From the NCBI GenBank assembly GCA_002343455.1, contig DDSR01000336.1, positions 50,799 through 57,504 on the forward strand: a stretch of DNA of 6,706 nucleotides, read 5' to 3'. Each line of letters opens with the position of its first letter. Position 1 is the first letter of the stretch. Origin of the DNA: Deltaproteobacteria bacterium UBA2385 (GTDB lineage Bacteria; Myxococcota_A; UBA796; UBA2385). Of this stretch, positions 5,985 through 6,706 are shown one piece after another. The translations under genes and the position numbers were made by a program. The notes beneath the pieces were generated by a model. That model had not been told where the DNA came from. It did no database searches and saw nothing but the letters and a program-made list of their open reading frames with translations.

Positions 5985-5990
5985 CCCTCC
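5985..5990 (-). promoter_or_regulatory. Strong ribosome binding site of the ferredoxin gene
   Basis: On the minus strand GGAGGG precedes the ferredoxin ATG by five bases. This is one of the clearest Shine-Dalgarno sequences in the window and fixes the start at 5979. The rest of the 106-bp divergent spacer to def (5980-6085) is GC-rich and shows no clear promoter hexamers. Confidence 0.75.
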
Positions 5991-6085
5991 ATGGTTGGCC
6001 GGGCCTCTACCCGAGATCCCCTCCGCTCGCAAGGCCGCCCGGGCCGCTCGCTTCCCCATCGCGGACGGGTGGTTATCCCCTCGCC

Positions 6086-6634
6086 ATGGCAATTCTCCGC
6101 GTCGCCCGGATCGGGCACCCTGTCCTGCGCCAGGTCGCTGCGCCCGTTCCCCCCGACCAGCTCGCCTCGGCCTCCATCCAGGCCCTGATCGAGGACATGC
6201 TGGAGACCGTCGAGGAGTACGACGGCGCCGGCCTGGCCGCGCCCCAGGTCCACCGCTCGGTGCGCATCGTGGTGCTCCGCCTGCGCAGCGACGAGGACCT
6301 GCGGGTCTGGGTCAACCCCGTCCTGACCCCGACCAGCGAGCGCCTCTCGGTGACCATGGAGGGCTGCTTGTCCGTGCCCGGAATGCGGGGGGCGGTGGCC
6401 CGCCCGGCCGAGGTGCGGGTCGAGGCCCTGGAGCGGGATGGGAGCCCTGTCGCGCTGCTGCTGTCGGGCTTTCCCGCGGTGGTGGCCCAGCACGAGTGCG
6501 ACCACCTCGACGGGATCGTCTACATCGACCGCGTCCTGCCGCGGTCGCTGGGCTACGTCGAAGAGCACCGCCGGTACGGCTCCCCCCTGGTGCGCGGGGA
6601 GCTCGGCTCGGATCTTCAGGGCGAGGAGGAGTGA
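6086..6634 (+). CDS. def: Peptide deformylase
   Basis: This 182-residue enzyme removes the N-terminal formyl group from nascent proteins in the cytoplasm. All three catalytic motifs are intact: motif 1 GAGLAAPQ (47-54), motif 2 EGCLS (92-96) with metal ligand C94, and motif 3 QHECDH (135-140) with metal ligands H136 and H140 and catalytic E137. The N terminus MAILRVARIGHPVLRQVAAP is typical of the family and supports the ATG at 6086, although the Shine-Dalgarno is weak. The upstream in-frame extension is antisense to the ferredoxin gene and is rejected. The C-terminal tail (about 160-182) is charged and variable. The usual partner fmt is not the next gene in the visible part. The stop overlaps the following start by one base (TGATG). 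Confidence 0.97.
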   Translation: MAILRVARIGHPVLRQVAAPVPPDQLASASIQALIEDMLETVEEYDGAGLAAPQVHRSVRIVVLRLRSDEDLRVWVNPVLTPTSERLSVTMEGCLSVPGMRGAVARPAEVRVEALERDGSPVALLLSGFPAVVAQHECDHLDGIVYIDRVLPRSLGYVEEHRRYGSPLVRGELGSDLQGEEE

Positions 6635-6706
6635 TGGGATTCCTGGGCCGGCTGTTCGGCGTCTACACCACGGAAGAGCGGATCGAGCGCGCCCGCGCCC
6701 TGCTGG
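6634..6706 (+). CDS. Start of an unidentified gene (partial, 24 codons)
   Basis: The ATG shares its first base with the def stop (TGATG) and is preceded by AGGAGG at 6624-6629, four bases before the start, so it is very likely translated and coupled to def. The visible protein is MGFLGRLFGVYTTEERIERA followed by RALL. It shows no family motif. The start resembles those of helical repeat proteins but cannot be assigned. It is not a visible match to methionyl-tRNA formyltransferase, the usual neighbour of def. It runs off the right edge. Confidence 0.7.
   Translation, partial: MGFLGRLFGVYTTEERIERARALL

Noticed and set aside
5918..6085. N-terminal extension of peptide deformylase
   Set aside because: It overlaps the ferredoxin gene on the other strand, and the family N terminus begins exactly at the ATG at 6086.

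Overview
The window is GC-rich chromosomal DNA from a bacterium. Codon third positions are almost all G or C, and long antisense shadow ORFs occur in every gene, as expected at this composition. The gene set (UvrB, peptide deformylase, a small single-cluster ferredoxin, a GT87-type membrane glycosyltransferase, a YheC/YheD-like ATP-grasp protein and a lipoprotein with a PCGC motif) and the coding style suggest a deltaproteobacterial/Myxococcota-like organism. That assignment is an inference from composition and protein style, not from a marker gene. No rRNA, tRNA, CRISPR array, insertion sequence or phage gene was seen.

Layout. Positions 1-2260 form a minus-strand run read right to left: a GT87/DUF2029 polytopic membrane protein (2260-1001), a TPR-like cytoplasmic protein (949-296), and the first 72 codons of uvrB (218-1, running off the left edge). 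Both gaps in this run hold a palindrome of the form GTTCC-N4-GGAAC that closely resembles the ParB centromere site parS. Two further 9-base parS half-sites lie nearby (1020-1028 and 2997-3005).

A SAM-dependent methyltransferase-like gene (2309-3133, +) diverges from the glycosyltransferase gene. It converges on a small membrane-anchored PD-(D/E)XK nuclease-like gene (3660-3205, -). Five 15-bp tandem units (3150-3224) fill the gap between these two genes and overlap the last codons of the nuclease-like gene.

From 3745 a two-gene plus-strand unit follows: an ATP-grasp ligase and, overlapping it by ATGA, a lipoprotein with a degenerate 5'-nucleotidase/metallophosphatase fold. This converges with a 4-bp gap on a small [4Fe-4S] ferredoxin gene (5979-5716, -). 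Across a 106-bp divergent spacer lies peptide deformylase (def, 6086-6634, +), which overlaps by one base the start of an unidentified gene that runs off the right edge.

How the genes relate. Nothing here reads as one complete pathway. Housekeeping genes (uvrB, def) flank less typical genes, and strand changes are frequent. The best-supported functional pair is the ATP-grasp/lipoprotein unit. The most interesting non-coding signal is the cluster of parS-like palindromes and half-sites, which may mark an origin-proximal ParB-binding region or a shared operator upstream of uvrB and the TPR gene.
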